Shown: positions 1 to 9,024, counted from the first letter of the stretch. The stretch is 64,000 nucleotides of DNA from Microbacterium aurugineum (GCF_023101205.1 NZ_CP078078.1:2923411-2987410), one strand, 5' to 3'. Translations and numbers: made by a program. Notes: a model not told the origin generated them from the letters alone.

Positions 1-563
1 ACGGACTCCGCGCGAGCCGTTGCGAGATACTCCAGCTCCACGTTCGCGTCGTTGCCCGCGCCGACGACCTCGAGCTTGGCGAGGCCGATGATGCGAGCGG
101 GGAAGGGGCGGGTGAGATTGACGCCCTGCACCCGATCGAGCGGTGCCCGACGGTGCGAGCGGAAGATGATGCCCTTGCGCACTTCGACGTGGTCACCGGT
201 GATGCGGAACTGCTGGAAGCGCCAGACGAACCAGAAGATCAGTATCAGCACGATCGCGAGACCGAGCACGCCGAGCAGCACGACCAGGATCAGGTTGTTC
301 GCGAGCACCCACTCGACGGGGTCGGCCCCGGCGTAGTCACCGTAACGCGCCTCCTCCGGCGCGAACAGGGCCACGGCCCACGCGATGAGGCGATCGCGCA
401 TGTTCGCGATCGTGATGCCGGCGACGATGATGAGCACTAGCCCGCCCTTGAAGAGCGGGGTGAGCGGATGCATGCGGTGCCACTCGCCGTTGGCGAGGCT
501 CGTGGACGGCTCCGAGGCCGTCGCCTGCGCACTCGGAGACGGCGGGAGCTGCGGCTCGCTCAC
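1..563 (-). CDS. YdbT-like bacterial PH-domain membrane protein (3' end outside window)
   Basis: The gene reads leftward out of the window, so its C-terminus is missing. It starts at a GTG whose first bases overlap the stop of the preceding gene (GTGA overlap), which decides the start. The visible part has a hydrophilic N-terminus, one membrane segment at about residues 38-57, a second at about 82-105, and then the beginning of a bPH2 (YdbS/YdbT-type) domain with the motif RRAPLDRVQGV. This family usually has several copies of the domain and works with a smaller single-domain partner, here the next gene. Its biochemical role is poorly known; envelope stress or peptide resistance has been proposed for relatives. 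Family assignment is from motif and topology. Confidence 0.75.
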   Translation of the reverse strand, partial: MSEPQLPPSPSAQATASEPSTSLANGEWHRMHPLTPLFKGGLVLIIVAGITIANMRDRLIAWAVALFAPEEARYGDYAGADPVEWVLANNLILVVLLGVLGLAIVLILIFWFVWRFQQFRITGDHVEVRKGIIFRSHRRAPLDRVQGVNLTRPFPARIIGLAKLEVVGAGNDANVELEYLATARAES

Positions 564-1141
564 AGGCCGGTCCGACGGGTCTCGGCAACGTGGATGAGCG
601 TGTCGCGAAGTGCCTCCGCGGCCTCCTGGGTGAGCCCGGGGATCTGCACGCCGGTCGTCGCCGCCGCGGTGACCATCTTCAACTGGGCGATACCGAAAGC
701 GCGATCGAGAGGTCCTTGCGTGATGTCCACCAGCTGCATGCGTCCATAGGGAACCGCGATCATGCGCTGCCAGAGGATTCCCTTGCGGAAGACGATGTCA
801 TCGGCACGCAACATGTATCCGATCGCCCTGGCCTGGCGCGGAAGGATGACGAGAGCGAAAACGGTGATCAGCAGGATCACGCCGGCGGGGATCCACACCC
901 ACTGCTGGTGCAGCACCAGGTTCAGCACGACGGCCGCGACGGCCACCAGGACGATGAAGATCACGTTCTGCACGATCTGGGACACGACGTAGCGGGGCGA
1001 GATCTGGTGCCAGGTGCCGTCGAGCTCCAGCCGGGCCTCGTTGCGCGCGGTGCGCAGCTTCGAGTATGTGCCCTGGTCGAGGGCGGCGAGATCAGTGCCC
1101 TCCGCCGGGTTGAGGGGCGTGGTCTCTGGGTTCTGAGTCAT
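560..1141 (-). CDS. YdbS-like bacterial PH-domain membrane protein
   Basis: A 193-residue protein with two adjacent membrane segments (about residues 52-75 and 80-98) followed by one bacterial PH (bPH2) domain containing VPYGRMQLVDITQGPLDR, the hallmark of the YdbS family. It is translationally coupled to the larger PH-domain gene downstream through a GTGA overlap, as is usual for YdbS/YdbT pairs, so the two probably form a complex. Its start lies about 50 bases inside the end of the DUF3180 gene, which makes it the penultimate member of the fol operon. The function of the pair is not established. Confidence 0.8.
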   Translation of the reverse strand: MTQNPETTPLNPAEGTDLAALDQGTYSKLRTARNEARLELDGTWHQISPRYVVSQIVQNVIFIVLVAVAAVVLNLVLHQQWVWIPAGVILLITVFALVILPRQARAIGYMLRADDIVFRKGILWQRMIAVPYGRMQLVDITQGPLDRAFGIAQLKMVTAAATTGVQIPGLTQEAAEALRDTLIHVAETRRTGL

Positions 1142-1574
1142 CAGGATCCTTCGGCAGGGTGCAGAACTGTTCGGCGACGAGAGCGGCGATCACGAGGATG
1201 ATCGCGCTTCCGATCAGGGCCAGCATGGCCACAGTCGACCCTACCTGCGGAACGACGGGACGGGACAGGAGGAACGCCAGTAGGCCGGCCCCGAAGCCGG
1301 CCATGATCGCCCCGAGCAGGCTCGAGGCACGGGCGAGTGTCGCCGCACGGAGGGCGCGGAACGGATCGATGCGGATCCCCGACCGCACGCTGCGCCGGAC
1401 CGGCCAGGCGACCCCCACCGAGGCGACGGCGATCAGCAGGAGCAGCACGGGCAGCAGCAGCGACGGCGTGAACGTGATTCGGCCCGACACCGTGAGGATG
1501 TGATCGAGGAGGAATCCCGCGCCGCCGGCGAGCAGTGCGAGGACGACGAGGACGCCGAGGGACGTGCGCCTCAT
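1092..1574 (-). CDS. DUF3180-type four-helix membrane protein
   Basis: A 160-residue integral membrane protein with four predicted helices (about residues 6-24, 36-58, 84-106 and 116-138) and a short hydrophilic, acidic and proline-containing tail. The start ATG overlaps the folK stop as ATGA. Proteins of this family (DUF3180) are typically encoded directly after folK in actinobacteria, and that position is the main support for the name. Function is unknown. The end overlaps the next gene by 50 bases, so it is translated as part of the same operon. Confidence 0.75.
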   Translation of the reverse strand: MRRTSLGVLVVLALLAGGAGFLLDHILTVSGRITFTPSLLLPVLLLLIAVASVGVAWPVRRSVRSGIRIDPFRALRAATLARASSLLGAIMAGFGAGLLAFLLSRPVVPQVGSTVAMLALIGSAIILVIAALVAEQFCTLPKDPDDSEPRDHAPQPGGGH

Positions 1575-2110
1575 CCCTCGCCCCGTGCTCGAAGCCCGGC
1601 GACGAGGTCCGACACCTTTCCCTTGCCGAGCAGTTCGGCCTCGGGGTCGACATCGAGCCACGGATCGAGGACGAACAGCCGCTCGCCCGCCCGGGGATGC
1701 GGCAGCTGCAGGCGGGGGTCGTCCGACACGATGTCGCCGTACGCGATCAGGTCGAGATCGAGGGTGCGGTCGCCCCACCGTTCTCGGCGCTCCCTGCCGT
1801 TCTCGTCCTCGATGGCGTGGAGCATCCCGAGAAGGATCTCGGGCGCGAGTCGCGTGGTGACCAGGACGACCGCGTTCACGTAGCCGGGCGCGTCGGGGTC
1901 CGGACCGTCCAGGCGGAGTGCGACGGTCTCGAACAAGCGAGAGAGCCGGACGTCGCTCACCAACGGCAGCCGGGCGATCCGCTCGGCCGCCGCGCGGATG
2001 GTCCCGTGACGGTCCCCGAGGTTCGCGCCGAGCGCGACGACCGCCACGGTTTCGGGGCGGCCGGCGCGGCGGTCCGGCAGATCGAGCGGGTTTGCGAGGT
2101 TGCGGCTCAT
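1571..2110 (-). CDS. folK: 2-amino-4-hydroxy-6-hydroxymethyldihydropteridine diphosphokinase
   Basis: Transfers pyrophosphate from ATP to 6-hydroxymethyl-7,8-dihydropterin, the step before dihydropteroate synthase in folate synthesis. The 179-residue protein has the N-terminal LGANLGDR motif (residues 27-34) and the family signature DRTLDLDLI (114-122), which supplies the metal-binding aspartates. Length is normal for the family. Its ATG overlaps the folB stop (ATGA) and its own stop overlaps the DUF3180 start, so it is embedded in the folE-folP-folB-folK operon. Confidence 0.95.
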   Translation of the reverse strand: MSRNLANPLDLPDRRAGRPETVAVVALGANLGDRHGTIRAAAERIARLPLVSDVRLSRLFETVALRLDGPDPDAPGYVNAVVLVTTRLAPEILLGMLHAIEDENGRERRERWGDRTLDLDLIAYGDIVSDDPRLQLPHPRAGERLFVLDPWLDVDPEAELLGKGKVSDLVAGLRARGEG

Positions 2111-2502
2111 ATCGTGATGTCTTCCATCGCCTCGGGCGCACGGCTGCGGTGCACCGTGACGGCCACATCGGCGAAGCTGAGCGGAATCGGGGCGTGCGGC
2201 TTGTGCACGGTGACGGTGACGTTCTGCACGCGCACGTCTTCCAGCGCCACGGCGGCGATCCGTTCGGCGAGCGTCTCGATCAGGTTCACCGGCTCGCCCC
2301 CCACCACCGCTGCCACCTTCTCGGCCAGTTCTCCGTAATGCACCGTGTCGGCCACGTCATCCGACGCCGCCGCCTGGTCCAGCGACATCCGCAGACGCAG
2401 ATCGATCGAGAACTCCTGCCCGTCCTCCCGCTCGTGCGCATAGACGCCGTGGCGGCCGAAGACGGTCAGGCCGGTGAGGACGATCTCATCGAGGAAATCC
2501 AT
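2107..2502 (-). CDS. folB: Dihydroneopterin aldolase
   Basis: Converts 7,8-dihydroneopterin to 6-hydroxymethyl-7,8-dihydropterin and glycolaldehyde. The 131-residue product matches FolB: FGRHGVYAHEREDGQEF near the N-terminus carries the conserved Gly-x-His region and active-site Glu, and the C-terminal half has VHKPHAPI, containing the conserved lysine-proline segment. The frame is open upstream, but this ATG is preferred because homologous sequence begins here and a TACGCT box lies exactly six bases before it. folB may therefore also be made from an internal leaderless promoter, in addition to readthrough from folP, which ends 44 bases upstream. Confidence 0.93.
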   Translation of the reverse strand: MDFLDEIVLTGLTVFGRHGVYAHEREDGQEFSIDLRLRMSLDQAAASDDVADTVHYGELAEKVAAVVGGEPVNLIETLAERIAAVALEDVRVQNVTVTVHKPHAPIPLSFADVAVTVHRSRAPEAMEDITI

Positions 2503-2508
2503 GCCTCT

Positions 2509-2514
2509 AGCGTA
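2509..2514 (-). promoter_or_regulatory. Putative -10 box of a leaderless folB promoter
   Basis: On the minus strand TACGCT is followed by six bases and then the folB ATG, so transcription would begin at or next to the A of the start codon. The same spacing recurs at many genes in this window. No clear -35 element was identified. Confidence 0.45.
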
Positions 2515-2546
2515 CGGGGGACGCCTTCCGGCGGCTGAGCGGACGT

Positions 2547-3356
2547 TCAGCCCGTCCAGGCATGCGTTATCGCGAGCGCATCGCGGGTCGCGGCCACATC
2601 GTGGACCCGCACGGCCCACGCTCCGGCCTGCGCGGCGAGCGCGCTCGTGACAGCCGTCGCGAGATCACGGCGCGACTCCGACACCTCGTCGTCGGTGCCG
2701 GTCTCCTGGCGCAGTGTCTCCGCCAGGAAACGCTTGCGCGACGTGCCGATCAGGACCCGGGGCCCGAGCGCGACGATCTCCTCGAGTCCGCGCAGCACGT
2801 CCCAGTTCTGCGCCCCGGTCTTCGCGAAGCCGATACCCGGATCGACGATCACGCGCGACGGGGCGATCCCGGCCACGGCCGCCTCCCCCATGCGCTCGTG
2901 GAGTTCGCCGGCGACCTCGCGGGCGACACGGCGGTACTCGGCGTTCGCGTACATGTCCGCGGAGAAGCCGCGCCAGTGGCCGATGACGAAGTCCGCGCCA
3001 GACTCGGCGACGGCCGCACGCATCTCCGGGTCGGCGAGCCCGCCGGAGACGTCGTTCACGATACGGGCGCCCGCACGCACGGCCGCGGCAGCGGTGGCCG
3101 CACTGAGCGTATCGATGCTCACGGGCACACCGGCAGCGGCGAGTCGCTCGATCACGGGGATGACGCGCTGCTGCTCGACGTGCTCGCCGACCCGCTCCGC
3201 ACCCGGCCTGGTGGATTCACCGCCGACGTCCAGCACGGTCGCTCCCTCGGCACGCAGTCGCAAACCGTGCGCGACCGCATGATCGACATCGAGGTAGCGC
3301 CCGCCGTCGCTGAAGGAGTCGGGCGTGACGTTGACGATGCCCCAGATGCCCGTCAT
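2547..3356 (-). CDS. folP: Dihydropteroate synthase
   Basis: Condenses p-aminobenzoate with 6-hydroxymethyl-dihydropterin pyrophosphate to dihydropteroate; it is the sulfonamide target. The 269-residue protein begins with GIVNVTPDSFSDGG (first DHPS signature) followed by DVGGESTRPGA (second signature), and later has VIVDPGIGFAKT and LIGTSRKRF, all pterin- or phosphate-binding segments of the TIM barrel. The start overlaps the folE stop by one base (TGATG), so the two are translationally coupled. Confidence 0.96.
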   Translation of the reverse strand: MTGIWGIVNVTPDSFSDGGRYLDVDHAVAHGLRLRAEGATVLDVGGESTRPGAERVGEHVEQQRVIPVIERLAAAGVPVSIDTLSAATAAAAVRAGARIVNDVSGGLADPEMRAAVAESGADFVIGHWRGFSADMYANAEYRRVAREVAGELHERMGEAAVAGIAPSRVIVDPGIGFAKTGAQNWDVLRGLEEIVALGPRVLIGTSRKRFLAETLRQETGTDDEVSESRRDLATAVTSALAAQAGAWAVRVHDVAATRDALAITHAWTG

Positions 3357-3958
3357 CAGCGTGCTGCTCCGGACCCTGCCGCCCCGATCAACGTGATGAG
3401 CTCGGTCCGGGCGACAGCGTCCGTGTACTCGCCCCGGGCGGCGATCGTGAGCGTGGAGGTCTCGGTCTGCCGACCGCCCCGCATCGTCACACAGCCGTGG
3501 GCGGCGTCGAGCACCACCAGCACGCCGCGGGTGTCGAGGTGTTCGGCGATCGTGTCCGCGATCTGCTCTCCGAGTCGCTCCTGCACTTGAGGGCGCGCGG
3601 CGAGGATCTCGACCACGCGAACGAGCGCCCCGAGCCCCACGACCTGCTCCCCCGGAAGATACGCGATGTGGGCGTGCCCGGCGAACGGCAGCAGGTGATG
3701 CTCGCAGACCGAGCGGAAGCGGATGTCACGCAGCAGCACAGCGCCGGAGGGCAGGGTGTCGGGCGCCGGGCCGCGGGAGACGCTGATCGTGCGGGCGAGC
3801 GGCTCCGCCGGGTCCTCCCCCACCCCGGAGAAGAACTCGGAGTACAACTCCCCCATCCGCGACGGGGTCTGCTTCAATCCCGGTCGATCCGGATCCTCAC
3901 CGATCGCCTCGAGAAGCTCGCGGGTGAGCCGCTCGACACGCTGTCTGTCGACGGTCAC
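3356..3958 (-). CDS. folE: GTP cyclohydrolase I
   Basis: Opens the folate pathway by converting GTP to 7,8-dihydroneopterin triphosphate. The 200-residue protein has the zinc-binding motif CEHHLLPF and the second cysteine in HGCVTMRG, plus SGAVLLRDIRFRS before them. The frame is open far upstream, through ftsH in another frame, but homology starts at GTG-ACC-GTC (VTVDRQRVERL). That start lies one base after the ftsH stop, so it was chosen over upstream ATGs. Placement directly behind ftsH is typical of actinobacteria. Confidence 0.94.
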   Translation of the reverse strand: MTVDRQRVERLTRELLEAIGEDPDRPGLKQTPSRMGELYSEFFSGVGEDPAEPLARTISVSRGPAPDTLPSGAVLLRDIRFRSVCEHHLLPFAGHAHIAYLPGEQVVGLGALVRVVEILAARPQVQERLGEQIADTIAEHLDTRGVLVVLDAAHGCVTMRGGRQTETSTLTIAARGEYTDAVARTELITLIGAAGSGAAR

Positions 3959-3959
3959 G

Positions 3960-5960
3960 TCACGCCGTCGCGGGCCGCGGGTGCCCGGCTCCCGCCGAAC
4001 CCTGCTGCGTGCGCGGGGCACCAGCCGGGGCTTCGACGGATGCCGCGAGCGAGACGTCTTTCTTCGGTACTTCGATCGGAGGACGCTCGGACACCGGACG
4101 ACCTTCGCTCGAGAGCCACAACGGGCGCTCCGGGAGCTTCTTGATCTCGGTGAAGATCTCGGCGATCTGGTTGTGGTCGAGGGTCTCCTCCTCGAGCAGG
4201 GCCAGAGCGAGCTTGTCGAGGATGTCGCGGTTCGCGCTGAGAACCTCGTAGGCCTCGTTGTGCGCCTGTTCGATGAGCGCGCGGACCTGGGTGTCGACCC
4301 GCTCGGCGATCGTCTCGGAGTACTCACGTCCGCGGCCCATGTCGCGCCCGGCGAACGGCTCGCCGCCCTCGGTGCCCAGCTTGACCGGACCGAGTTCGGT
4401 CGTCATGCCGTATTCGATGACCATCTTGCGAGCGATCGAGGTCGCCTTCTCGATGTCGTTCGAGGCACCGGTGGTCGGATCGTGGAAGACGAGCTCCTCG
4501 GCGACGCGGCCGCCCATGGCGTAGGTCAGCTGGTCCTGGAGCTCGTTGCGGGTGACGGAGTACTTGTCGTCGAGCGGCAGCACCATCGTGTAGCCGAGAG
4601 CCTTGCCGCGGGGCAGGATCGTGATCTTGGTCACCGGGTCGGTGTAGTTCATCGCGGCGGCGGCGAGTGCGTGTCCGCCCTCGTGATACGCGGTGATGAG
4701 CTTCTCCTTGTCGCGCATCACCCGGGTGCGGCGCTGCGGACCGGCGATCACACGATCGATGGCCTCGTCGAGGGCGCGGTTGTCGACCAGCTGCGCGTTC
4801 GAGCGCGCGGTCAGCAGCGCCGCCTCATTGAGCACGTTGGCGAGGTCGGCACCCGTGAAACCGGGGGTCTTGCGTGCGACGACCTCGAGGTCGACGTTCT
4901 TGGAGAGCGGCTTGCCCTTGCTGTGCACCTCGAGGATCTTCTGACGTCCCTTGAGGTCGGGGGCGTCCACGCCGATCTGGCGGTCGAAGCGACCGGGGCG
5001 CAGCAGCGCGGGGTCGAGGATGTCCGGACGGTTGGTCGCCGCGATCACGATGACGTTCGCGTTCGGGTCGAAGCCGTCCATCTCGACCAGCATCTGGTTG
5101 AGGGTCTGCTCGCGCTCATCGTTTCCGCCGCCCATACCGGCGCCGCGGTGACGGCCGACGGCATCGATCTCGTCGATGAAGATGATCGCCGGGGCGTTCT
5201 CCTTGGCCTGGCCGAAGAGGTCGCGCACACGCGAGGCTCCGACGCCGACGAACATCTCGACGAAGTCCGATCCAGAGATCGAATAGAAGGGGGCTCCTGC
5301 TTCCCCGGCCACCGCGCGGGCGAGCAGCGTCTTGCCCGTTCCTGGGGGGCCGTACAGCAGGACGCCCTTCGGGATGCGGGCACCGATCGCCTGGAACTTG
5401 GCGGGATCCTGCAGGAACTCCTTGATCTCGTGGAGTTCCTCGATGGCCTCGTCGGCGCCGGCGACATCGGCGAAGGTGACGGTCGGGGTCTCCTTGCTCA
5501 CCAGCTTGGCCTTGGACTTGCCGAACTGCATGACCTTGCCGCCACCGCCCTGCATCGACGACAGGAGCCACCAGAACAGGAGGCCCAGCAGCACGAGCGG
5601 GAGAAGGAGGGAGAGGAAGCCGTCGAACCAGGTCGCCCGCGGCACGGCGTCGTTGAAGCCGTCCTTGGGAGCGGCCTCGTTGATCGCCGAGACGACCTCG
5701 TCGGCGCGTGCGTCGACGTAGTAGAACTGCACGTTCTCGGAGCCCTCGAACGGCTTGGAGAGTGTCATGTCCACGCGCTGATCGCCGTCGGTGGTGACCA
5801 CCTCGGTGACCGTGGTGCCGGAGAGGAGCTTGAGCCCCTCCTGCGTCGTGATCTGCTTGGGCGCACCCAGATTCGAGATCAGCAGGAATCCGCCGAAGAG
5901 CAGCACGCCGATCAGCGCGACGTAGATCAGCGGATTCCGGGTGAGCTTCTTCACATCCAT
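3960..5960 (-). CDS. ftsH: ATP-dependent zinc metalloprotease FtsH
   Basis: Membrane-anchored AAA+ protease that degrades misfolded membrane proteins and selected regulators. The 666-residue protein has membrane helices at about residues 10-29 and 113-133 flanking an extracytoplasmic domain. Walker A GPPGTGKT is at 204-211, the FVG pore motif at 237-239, Walker B IIFIDEID at about 259-266, and the zinc-protease motif HEGGH at 426-430. The last 40 residues are Ala/Pro/Gly rich, common in actinobacterial FtsH. A TACGCT box sits nine bases before the ATG, giving a very short leader. It heads the ftsH-folE-folP operon. Confidence 0.97.
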   Translation of the reverse strand: MDVKKLTRNPLIYVALIGVLLFGGFLLISNLGAPKQITTQEGLKLLSGTTVTEVVTTDGDQRVDMTLSKPFEGSENVQFYYVDARADEVVSAINEAAPKDGFNDAVPRATWFDGFLSLLLPLVLLGLLFWWLLSSMQGGGGKVMQFGKSKAKLVSKETPTVTFADVAGADEAIEELHEIKEFLQDPAKFQAIGARIPKGVLLYGPPGTGKTLLARAVAGEAGAPFYSISGSDFVEMFVGVGASRVRDLFGQAKENAPAIIFIDEIDAVGRHRGAGMGGGNDEREQTLNQMLVEMDGFDPNANVIVIAATNRPDILDPALLRPGRFDRQIGVDAPDLKGRQKILEVHSKGKPLSKNVDLEVVARKTPGFTGADLANVLNEAALLTARSNAQLVDNRALDEAIDRVIAGPQRRTRVMRDKEKLITAYHEGGHALAAAAMNYTDPVTKITILPRGKALGYTMVLPLDDKYSVTRNELQDQLTYAMGGRVAEELVFHDPTTGASNDIEKATSIARKMVIEYGMTTELGPVKLGTEGGEPFAGRDMGRGREYSETIAERVDTQVRALIEQAHNEAYEVLSANRDILDKLALALLEEETLDHNQIAEIFTEIKKLPERPLWLSSEGRPVSERPPIEVPKKDVSLAASVEAPAGAPRTQQGSAGAGHPRPATA

Positions 5961-6046
5961 GATCGGATCAGCGTATCGCGCGCGCCCTAGGGGGTCGCTG
6001 TGCGTTCACCCACGGCGTACCCCGGCAGCACACCCGTCGTCGCGCG

Positions 6047-6598
6047 TCAGGAGTAGACGTGCGGCGCGAGCACGGCGACGTCGCGCAGGTTGCGGTACCG
6101 CTCGTCGTAGTCGAGGCCGTAGCCGACGACGAAGTCGGTGGGGATGTCGAAGCCGACGTACTTGCAGTCGATGACGACTTTCGCGGCCTCGGGCTTGCGC
6201 AGAAGTGCCAGCACCTCGATCGACTCCGCTCCACGCGAGCCGAAGTTCTCGAGCAGCCAGCTGAGCGTGAGACCGGAGTCGATGATGTCCTCGACGATCA
6301 GGACGTGCTTGCCGTTGAGGTCGGTGTCGAGGTCTTTGCGGATCTGCACGACGCCGCTCGACTTGGTGCTCGCGCCGTAGCTCGAGACCGCCATCCAATC
6401 CATCGGTGCGTGGAAGGGCAGTGCCCGCGCGAAGTCGGCCATCACCATCACGGCGCCTTTGAGGACGCCGACGAGGACGAGGTCCTTGCCCTCGTAGTCC
6501 CGGGCGACCTGCGCCGCCAGTTCCTCGAGTTTGGCGAGGATCTCCTCCTCTGTGACGAGGATCTGTGCAAGGTCGTCCTGGATCTCCGCGGCGCGCAT
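6047..6598 (-). CDS. hpt: Hypoxanthine phosphoribosyltransferase
   Basis: Purine salvage enzyme converting hypoxanthine or guanine plus PRPP to IMP or GMP. The 183-residue protein has the PRPP-binding motif VLIVEDIIDSGLT, with its paired acidic residues, and LVGVLKGAVMVMADFARAL near the N-terminus. Length and fold signatures are normal. A TAAAAT box exactly six bases before the ATG indicates its own leaderless promoter. In related genomes it lies between tilS and ftsH on the same strand; here an opposite-strand gene separates it from tilS. Confidence 0.95.
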   Translation of the reverse strand: MRAAEIQDDLAQILVTEEEILAKLEELAAQVARDYEGKDLVLVGVLKGAVMVMADFARALPFHAPMDWMAVSSYGASTKSSGVVQIRKDLDTDLNGKHVLIVEDIIDSGLTLSWLLENFGSRGAESIEVLALLRKPEAAKVVIDCKYVGFDIPTDFVVGYGLDYDERYRNLRDVAVLAPHVYS

Positions 6599-6604
6599 GG
6601 ATCG

Positions 6605-6610
6605 ATTTTA
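6605..6610 (-). promoter_or_regulatory. Putative -10 box of a leaderless hpt promoter
   Basis: TAAAAT on the minus strand, six bases before the hpt ATG. This is close to the strong consensus TATAAT, so hpt, and perhaps ftsH-fol behind it, need not depend on a tilS promoter. Confidence 0.55.
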
Positions 6611-6690
6611 GGCGACGCCACCCCATGCTCCGGTATCCGCACTACTGTGAGCGGTGACGCGGGCGGACGCCCCTGAGGGAAGGATTCACC

Positions 6691-7290
6691 ATGGCTCTTG
6701 ACGACATCCTCGCGCAGGTACCGATCGATGACATCGCGCAGAAGCTGGGGGTCTCGCGAGACGAGGCCAAGGTCGCCGTCGAACAGGGTGGTGCCGTGCT
6801 CCTGGGCGGCCTCGCGAAGAACGCGGAGACCGACGAAGGCTCCGCAGCGATCCAGAACGCGCTCAAGAAGCACGAGGGCACCGCCGGCGCCTCGAAGGTC
6901 GATGACATCGATCAGGCCGACGGCGGCAAGATCGTCGCGCACATCCTCGGCTCGAAGGAGAAGGAGGTCACGAAGGAGCTCACGGAGTCGAAGGCGACTC
7001 CCGGCATCGACTTCGGCAAGCTCCTCCCCATCCTGGCGCCGATCGTGATGGGCCTCATCGCCAATGCGAACAAGGACAAGACCGCCAAGACGGACACCGG
7101 AGCCGAGAGCTCTGGCGGGATCGGCGACCTCATCGGCGGCCTTCTCGGCGGAGGCGGCAGCAGTGGTTCCGGCGGAGGCGGGATCGGCGACGTGATCGGC
7201 GGACTGCTCGGCGGCGGGAACGGCAGCGGATCGGGCGGCGGCATCGACCTCGGCGGAATTCTGGGCGGTCTCTTCGGCGGTAAGAAGTAG
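6691..7290 (+). CDS. DUF937 (YidB-like) glycine-rich protein
   Basis: A 199-residue protein with an alpha-helical N-terminal half starting MALDDILAQVPIDDIAQKLG, typical of DUF937, including the internal QADGGKIVAHILG. The C-terminal 70 residues are repeats of GG[IL]GD[LV]IGGLLGGG separated by Gly/Ser linkers. A Shine-Dalgarno GGGAAGG lies about seven bases before the ATG. It is transcribed against both flanking genes and ends 14 bases from the end of tilS. Function is unknown for the family; the glycine-rich repeat region suggests self-association or surface location, but no signal peptide is visible. Confidence 0.85.
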   Translation: MALDDILAQVPIDDIAQKLGVSRDEAKVAVEQGGAVLLGGLAKNAETDEGSAAIQNALKKHEGTAGASKVDDIDQADGGKIVAHILGSKEKEVTKELTESKATPGIDFGKLLPILAPIVMGLIANANKDKTAKTDTGAESSGGIGDLIGGLLGGGGSSGSGGGGIGDVIGGLLGGGNGSGSGGGIDLGGILGGLFGGKK

Positions 7291-7304
7291 GGCTTCCCCC
7301 TCGC

Positions 7305-8297
7305 TCAGCGACCGGACGCGGTGAAGACGATGCGCCCACCGCGGCGCACGGCCGAGCACTCGGGCAGGTCGATCGGCCCCTGACCGTTCCAGTCGGTCAC
7401 CAGCCGCGCGACCTCGATGGTCTGCGTCCTCGTCAGGCTGACGCCGAACTCACTGTCGACGACCAGGCGAATGATCCGGTTGCGCAGCGCCGCCGGGTTC
7501 GCGGCGAGCGCCGCGACGCTGGCGGAGATGCCGGCCTCGGCGTGCTCGACGATGTCTTCGATCGTCTCGTGGATCATCTCGTCGAAGGCTTCCGCATCCT
7601 CCCGCAGCTGCTCGGCGGTGCGCACGAGCGCATCGGCGATCCCTGGACCGAGTTCCGTCTCGAGCACCGGGAGCACGCGCTCGCGCACTCGAACCCTGGC
7701 GTAGCGCTCGTCACGGTTGTGCGGGTCGTCCCAGGGCGTGAGCGCGGAGGCGACGCAGAAGGCCCGGGTCGTCTCCCGCCGGACGCCGAGCAACGGGCGT
7801 ACCCACCGCACACCGTCGGCGTCTTCGCGGACCGGCGCCATGCCCTGCAGGCTCGTGGCCCCGGATCCGCGGGCGAGACCGAGCAGCACGGTCTCGGCCT
7901 GGTCATCGAGGGTGTGCCCGAGCAGGACCGCAGCGGCGCGGACGTCCGCCGCCGCATCCCGCAGCACCCCGTAGCGCGCCTCACGCGCCGCGGCCTCCGG
8001 CCCACCCTCCCCGGCGACGTCGACACGCACGATCAGCGGGTCGAGACCCAGCGCCGCCGCCGCCCGCGCCGCCTGCGAAGCCACCGCGTCCGATCCTTCC
8101 TGCAGACCGTGATCGACGGTGAGCGACGCCGCGCGGAGCCCGAGCTTGGGAGCTTCGAAGGCCGTGGCGGCAGCGAGCGCGAGGGAATCCGCTCCCCCGG
8201 AGAGGGCGACGATCACCGTGGACCCCTCGGGCATGTCGGCGAGCGCGGTGCGCACGGCCAGGCGGATCTCGGCGATGGCGGGAGACAGGGAGGGCAC
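7305..8297 (-). CDS. tilS: tRNA(Ile)-lysidine synthase
   Basis: Modifies C34 of the AUA-reading tRNA-Ile to lysidine. The protein has the PP-loop ATP-binding motif SGGADS (residues 33-38), HTLDDQAETVLLGLARGSG, and the arginine-rich specificity region RVRVRERVLPVLE. At 330 residues it is the short actinobacterial form. The frame allows a GTG 18 bases upstream, but GTG at 8297 was chosen because a TACCGT box lies exactly six bases before it, the leaderless pattern common here. Confidence 0.92.
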   Translation of the reverse strand: MPSLSPAIAEIRLAVRTALADMPEGSTVIVALSGGADSLALAAATAFEAPKLGLRAASLTVDHGLQEGSDAVASQAARAAAALGLDPLIVRVDVAGEGGPEAAAREARYGVLRDAAADVRAAAVLLGHTLDDQAETVLLGLARGSGATSLQGMAPVREDADGVRWVRPLLGVRRETTRAFCVASALTPWDDPHNRDERYARVRVRERVLPVLETELGPGIADALVRTAEQLREDAEAFDEMIHETIEDIVEHAEAGISASVAALAANPAALRNRIIRLVVDSEFGVSLTRTQTIEVARLVTDWNGQGPIDLPECSAVRRGGRIVFTASGR

Positions 8298-8303
8298 GGT
8301 TCC

Positions 8304-8309
8304 ACGGTA
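8304..8309 (-). promoter_or_regulatory. Putative -10 box of a leaderless tilS promoter
   Basis: TACCGT on the minus strand, six bases before the GTG chosen as the tilS start. It decides the start over the GTG six codons upstream, which lies inside or before this box. Confidence 0.45.
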
Positions 8310-8349
8310 GGGCACAGCCCCGGTCCGTGCGCCGGTGCACCCTCGGGGC

Positions 8350-8355
8350 TATCCT
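8350..8355 (+). promoter_or_regulatory. Putative -10 box of a leaderless TMEM175-type gene promoter
   Basis: TATCCT followed by GGCGCC and the GTG start. The same TATCCT-six-base-GTG arrangement is found before the LtrA gene on the other strand. Confidence 0.5.
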
Positions 8356-8361
8356 GGCGCC

Positions 8362-9024
8362 GTGACAGCTCAGCCCCGCACGCAGCAGTTCCGCACCGAA
8401 CGCTTCAAGGCGTTCGTCGATGCCGTCGTGGCGATCGCGATGACGCTGCTCATCCTGCCGTTGTTGGAGTCCGTCTCCGACGCGGCGTCCGGGAGGCTGA
8501 CGACGGCGGAGTTCTTCTCCGAGCACTCGCCTCAGCTGGTGAGCTTCGGGCTGAGCTTCGTCCTCATCGCGACGTTCTGGATGGGGCACCACAGCCAATA
8601 CCGCGATGTGGAGCTGATCACCACGCCGCTCCTGTGGATCAACGTCGCCTGGATGGCGACCATCGTCTGGCTGCCCGTGCCCACCGCGATGCTCGGGCAG
8701 TTGGACTCCGACGCCCTCCAGGCCGTGGTCTACATCGGGACGTTGATCATGACGCAGGTCACGACCTTGGCCGGGTGGATGTACCTGCGTCGCCACCCCG
8801 ATCTCACGACGGCACCGACGGAGGTGCTGAGAGCGGGGATCGTCGGCGACCTCGCCGCGATCATCCTGTTCGCCGTCTCCTTGGTGATCGCCGTGCTCAC
8901 CGTGCCCAACGGCTATTTCGCCTTGCTCCTCCTCCTGCTGAACGGCCCGCTCTCGCGCCTGCTCAACCACATCGCACACCGTCGCGGGCGGGGGTCGGAC
9001 GCCGAGGAGCCGCGGGTAGGCTAG
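8362..9024 (+). CDS. TMEM175-family (DUF1211) putative potassium channel
   Basis: A 220-residue six-helix membrane protein. Its first helix contains RFKAFVDAVVAIAMTLLIL, which matches the RxxxFxD signature helix of bacterial TMEM175 channels, with FVD where FSD is usual. Helices follow at about residues 50-70, 85-105, 115-135, 155-180 and 185-200. Known relatives are tetrameric potassium channels, but ion selectivity cannot be read from sequence. GTG at 8362 is preferred over one nine codons earlier because of the box six bases upstream and because homology begins just after it. Confidence 0.8.
   Translation: MTAQPRTQQFRTERFKAFVDAVVAIAMTLLILPLLESVSDAASGRLTTAEFFSEHSPQLVSFGLSFVLIATFWMGHHSQYRDVELITTPLLWINVAWMATIVWLPVPTAMLGQLDSDALQAVVYIGTLIMTQVTTLAGWMYLRRHPDLTTAPTEVLRAGIVGDLAAIILFAVSLVIAVLTVPNGYFALLLLLLNGPLSRLLNHIAHRRGRGSDAEEPRVG

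Noticed and set aside
3723..5990. A 755-codon open frame on the plus strand opposite ftsH and folE
   Set aside because: It mirrors the conserved AAA protease reading frame and its composition is typical of an antisense shadow.
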